From JBFGSX01 sp041581335 (GTDB lineage Archaea > Thermoplasmatota > E2 > JACPAO01 > JAHFTW01): a stretch of DNA of 8,225 bases. The position numbers were made by a program, and so were the translations under genes. Position 1 is the stretch's first letter. Each line of letters starts with the position of its first letter. Shown in pieces: positions 6,179 to 8,225 of the stretch. The notes under the pieces are model-generated. The model worked only from the letters and a program-made list of their open reading frames with translations, did not search any database and was not told the DNA's origin. The stretch covers positions 1 through 8,225 of the forward strand of contig JBFIDG010000094.1 of assembly GCA_041581335.1 (NCBI GenBank), written 5' to 3'.

Positions 6179-6859
6179 GTGGCCATCGAGGCGACCCTGG
6201 CGATCATCATGCTCCTTGGCGCTTCCTGGAGCGACATCCTGACGCGGCGCGTCCGCAACCAGTACTGGTTCCCGTTCATCGCCGTAGCCGCCATCCTGTG
6301 GCTCGGCCGTTTCGACGAGGGGCTGCCCATCGACCTGCTATTGGGGGCCGCCATCGCCACCGTGCTGCTGTACGGCATGTGGTATTTCGGCACTTTCGGG
6401 GGTGCCGATGCAAAGGGTATGATGCTCCTGGCCTGGTTGTGGCCGGGGATGCCGGACCTCATCGCAGGCCGCACGATCCCGGTCTTGGACATCCTCGTCA
6501 ACGCGTCCCTGGCCGCCCTGGTCTTCCCGATCGTGTTCGTCGTCTGGAACCTGGTACGCGGCGACATCGCCGTGCCCGCCATGCTCTTCGGGACCCGCAT
6601 GGCCCGTGCCAAGGCCGAGCAGCGTTTCGTCTGGCCCATGCAGCGCCTGGTCGAGACCGACGAAGGCCTGCGACTGCGCTGGCGCTTCTGGCAACGTCCC
6701 TCGGAAGGCCTGGATGCGGTCTACGGGAGGCTGCGCGTGGCAGGAATCGACATGGTCTGGGTCACGCCAAAAATTCCCTTCATGATCCCGCTCACGGTCG
6801 GCGCCATCGTCGCTTGGCGCTTCGGAAATGTCGTCCTCTGGGTCCTTCTCAGGCCCTAA
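6179..6859 (+). CDS. Archaeal A24 prepilin/preflagellin peptidase (FlaK/PibD-like)
   Basis: Membrane aspartyl protease that removes class III signal peptides from type IV pilin-like precursors at the cytoplasmic face. Length 226 aa is usual for FlaK/PibD. The first catalytic Asp is D19 in WSDILTRRVRN; the second is D77 in FGGADAKG, corresponding to the GxGD motif. Hydrophobic segments lie at about 5-18, 30-43, 51-70, 78-90 and 102-125. A charged soluble stretch (about 127-198) and a last helix (about 204-223) follow, matching the FlaK layout with a cytoplasmic domain before the final helix. The start is GTG 6179; no ATG or Shine-Dalgarno fits, and the gene probably relies on coupling to the upstream gene, whose stop is 20 nt away. 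The pilin-like protein encoded at 7531 is a likely substrate. Whether it serves archaella or adhesive pili cannot be told, since no archaellum genes are in the window. Confidence 0.88.
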   Translation: MAIEATLAIIMLLGASWSDILTRRVRNQYWFPFIAVAAILWLGRFDEGLPIDLLLGAAIATVLLYGMWYFGTFGGADAKGMMLLAWLWPGMPDLIAGRTIPVLDILVNASLAALVFPIVFVVWNLVRGDIAVPAMLFGTRMARAKAEQRFVWPMQRLVETDEGLRLRWRFWQRPSEGLDAVYGRLRVAGIDMVWVTPKIPFMIPLTVGAIVAWRFGNVVLWVLLRP

Positions 6860-6875
6860 AGTCCACTTGGGAAGA

Positions 6876-6890
6876 GAAGAAAGAATATAC
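6876..6890 (+). promoter_or_regulatory. BRE/TATA promoter of the HTR-like-pilin pair
   Basis: A purine-rich run followed by AATATAC (GAAGAAAGAATATAC) is the best archaeal BRE-TATA match in the window. The TATA centre is about 27 nt before the GTG at 6914, predicting a transcript that starts at or within a few bases of that codon. The pair is therefore probably transcribed separately from the peptidase gene. Confidence 0.6.
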
Positions 6891-6913
6891 AAGCAGGATG
6901 CCGGTGGCAGGAT

Positions 6914-7534
6914 GTGGCTTCTCGGCTCACCACGGGATTGGCAGGGCTGGATGCCCAGCTTGGGGGAGGGGTTCCCCCGGGCACCGTCCACGTCCTCGTC
7001 TCGGAGCCGATGAATGCACAAGAGCTGTTCACCTACCATTTCGCCGCTGCGGAGGGGGCCTGCCTGTTCTTGACCACTGAAGTGGACCCTGCCGAGGTGG
7101 AGGGAGGTCTGCAGCGGGTCTCGGCCACGGCCAAGGAGGTCCGCGTCATACACCTCGTCCCCAACAAGGACGGCTCCTTGCCGGCCGTGCCCAACGATTC
7201 ACGCCTCGTCCTCGACACCTTCAGCTCGTACAGCGAGACCGTCGGCTGGGACCGCGCGTGGGCGGGCCTGAAGAACCTCAAAGAGCAGGTCCGTGCCGGC
7301 GGCCAGACCGCGCTGTTGACTGTCATCGCCGGCATCCAGACCCCCGAACAGATCGCCAAGCTCAAACTGTGGGCCGACGGCGTCCTGGAACTGGGCTTCG
7401 ACCGGCAAGGTTTCGGGTTGTATCCGTACCTCAAGGTGACCAAGATGCGAGGCGTCCCCGACAGCGCCCGCTTCCTGCTGTTCAAGGAGACCGCCAAGGG
7501 CCTGTTCATGGAAAGCACCCGGAGAGTGTTTTGA
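6914..7534 (+). CDS. KaiC/RadA-like (HTR-like) protein with degenerate Walker A
   Basis: RecA-superfamily protein of 206 aa, similar to the RAD55/HTR-like proteins found beside archaeal pilin genes. The N-terminus shows the KaiC-type lead-in TTGLAGLDAQLGGGVPPG (6-23), followed by VHVLVSEPMNAQELF (25-39) where an active family member has GxxGxGK(T/S). The invariant Lys and Thr are absent, so canonical ATP hydrolysis is unlikely. LTTEVDPAEVE (53-63) matches the KaiC glutamate region, and RLVLDTFSSY (97-106) is a Walker B-like strand with D101. GTG 6914 gives the conserved start; GGTGG at 6903-6907 could act as a Shine-Dalgarno, although the TATA position suggests an almost leaderless mRNA. The stop overlaps the pilin-like start in TTGA, so the two are coupled. 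Its role is inferred to be regulatory or scaffolding in pilus or surface-protein biogenesis; it may be a FlaH relative. Confidence 0.75.
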   Translation: MASRLTTGLAGLDAQLGGGVPPGTVHVLVSEPMNAQELFTYHFAAAEGACLFLTTEVDPAEVEGGLQRVSATAKEVRVIHLVPNKDGSLPAVPNDSRLVLDTFSSYSETVGWDRAWAGLKNLKEQVRAGGQTALLTVIAGIQTPEQIAKLKLWADGVLELGFDRQGFGLYPYLKVTKMRGVPDSARFLLFKETAKGLFMESTRRVF

Positions 7535-8225
7535 AGCCCCACGCCGCACGTGGTCACAGGCCTGGCCGAGCGTCCAGGCGTTTCGTCGACGACGAGGCCA
7601 TCACGCCCGTCATCGGCAGCATCCTCATCCTCGGCATCAGTGTGCTCGGCATCAGCGCCATCATGTTCTGGGGCGCACCCGCCTTGCAGATCCTGCAAGA
7701 ACAGAACGCGCAGGCCGCCATGCTGGGGGAGTTCCACGAAGTGCGCCAGAACAGCCTAGCCTTGACCATCACCGACGGCAGTCGTCTGCCTCGGGTCAAC
7801 CTGGGTTCCGGCGATCTGAGCGTCGAGACCGGGACGCGCATCGGGGTCACGGCACTCTTCGCGGATCCGATGGACGCGGCAGGGATCCCGAACTGCCGCA
7901 TGGACCTCGATGACTGGTCCTTGGCCGACGAGACGCAATTCCAGGCGCAACTCGTCGATTGCGGACAGACGCGGGTCGCGAACACCGTCAACGGCTGTCC
8001 GGGTAATCCCACCGAGGCATACTGCCTCCGAACTTATCTGGTCGAAGGCCGCAAACTGACGCAGATCTTCGCTGAGGCCAATGACGTCATCGGCTCCGGC
8101 ACCGGCACGCTGCTCGTCGACCTCCCCCAGAGCTTCGCCGTCGACAGCTGGGTCGTACGCCTGGAGAGCCGTGACGGCCTCGTGACATACGCCGAGTCCT
8201 GGATCATCGAGTACCAGGCGCTGCA
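7531..8225 (+). CDS. Archaeal type IV pilin-like protein (partial, runs off right end)
   Basis: Surface pilin-like protein; 231 codons are visible and no stop is reached. The N-terminus is a class III signal: a basic leader of about 23 residues (Arg at 7, 10, 13, 16 and 17), then DDEA (20-23) and ITPVIGSILILGIS, the archaeal pilin hallmark (compare VSPVIG). Processing is expected after A23. The hydrophobic helix spans about 24-47 and continues as an amphipathic coil (LQILQEQNAQAAMLGEF). The external domain is beta-rich with cysteines at 122, 144, 156 and 165, probably in disulfides. The start is TTG 7531: it overlaps the preceding TGA (TTGA) and has GGAGAG at 7521-7526 as Shine-Dalgarno; no ATG exists between it and the signal. 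The peptidase at 6179 is the obvious processing enzyme. The Glu at -2 relative to the cleavage site is less usual than Arg or Lys. It may be a minor pilin or pilin-like adhesin. Confidence 0.82.
   Translation, partial: MKPHAARGHRPGRASRRFVDDEAITPVIGSILILGISVLGISAIMFWGAPALQILQEQNAQAAMLGEFHEVRQNSLALTITDGSRLPRVNLGSGDLSVETGTRIGVTALFADPMDAAGIPNCRMDLDDWSLADETQFQAQLVDCGQTRVANTVNGCPGNPTEAYCLRTYLVEGRKLTQIFAEANDVIGSGTGTLLVDLPQSFAVDSWVVRLESRDGLVTYAESWIIEYQAL

Noticed and set aside
6070..7080. + strand open frame of 336 codons spanning the peptidase gene and the start of the HTR-like gene
   Set aside because: Arg/His/Pro-rich out-of-frame translation with no domain. The peptidase catalytic Asp motifs and the KaiC-like motifs are in other frames.

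Overview
The window looks archaeal. It encodes a full-length archaeal/eukaryal-type elongation factor 2 with a diphthamide-loop histidine, an archaeal A24-type prepilin peptidase, a KaiC/RadA-like (HTR-like) protein with a degenerate P-loop, and a pilin-like protein with a class III signal sequence. Promoters read as BRE/TATA boxes about 25-28 nt ahead of start codons, and the best terminator is a pyrimidine tract. DNA is GC-rich with strong C/G third-position bias. The EF-2 sequence suggests a euryarchaeal lineage, perhaps Thermoplasmatota, but that assignment is inferred by eye, without a tree.

Layout, all genes on the + strand. (1) 161-2408: two secreted-protein genes separated by 1 nt. 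The first (224 aa) has a signal peptide and a C-terminal hydrophobic/basic tail resembling a sorting or anchor signal. The second (523 aa) has a signal peptide, 12 cysteines and no anchor. (2) 2511-4712: EF-2 with its own promoter and a clear Shine-Dalgarno. (3) 4713-5159: a 447-nt non-coding stretch with two further copies of the EF-2 C-terminal tail sequence, each preceded by a hairpin of the same design, then a 31-nt pyrimidine terminator and structured DNA. (4) 5160-6859: a CDP-glycerol glycerophosphotransferase-like (TagB/TagF family) gene followed 20 nt later by the prepilin peptidase. (5) 6914-8225: the HTR-like protein, behind its own TATA box, overlapping by 4 nt (TTGA) a pilin-like gene that runs off the right end.

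The right half is a type IV pilus-related surface module: the peptidase would process the pilin-like substrate, and the HTR-like protein is probably a regulatory or assembly partner made at matched levels. The glycerophosphotransferase-like enzyme may modify a surface polymer or protein. The left pair adds two more exported proteins.

The most unusual feature is the repeated EF-2 tail. A 37-nt block ending at the EF-2 stop recurs 97 nt downstream (35/37 identical) and, shortened, another 91 nt on. Every aligned codon difference is at a third position and synonymous, each copy keeps its stop codon, and the intervening hairpins show a compensatory base-pair change. This could be the scar of successive integrations at the EF-2 3' end, a structured repeat family, or small coding units sharing the EF-2 tail.
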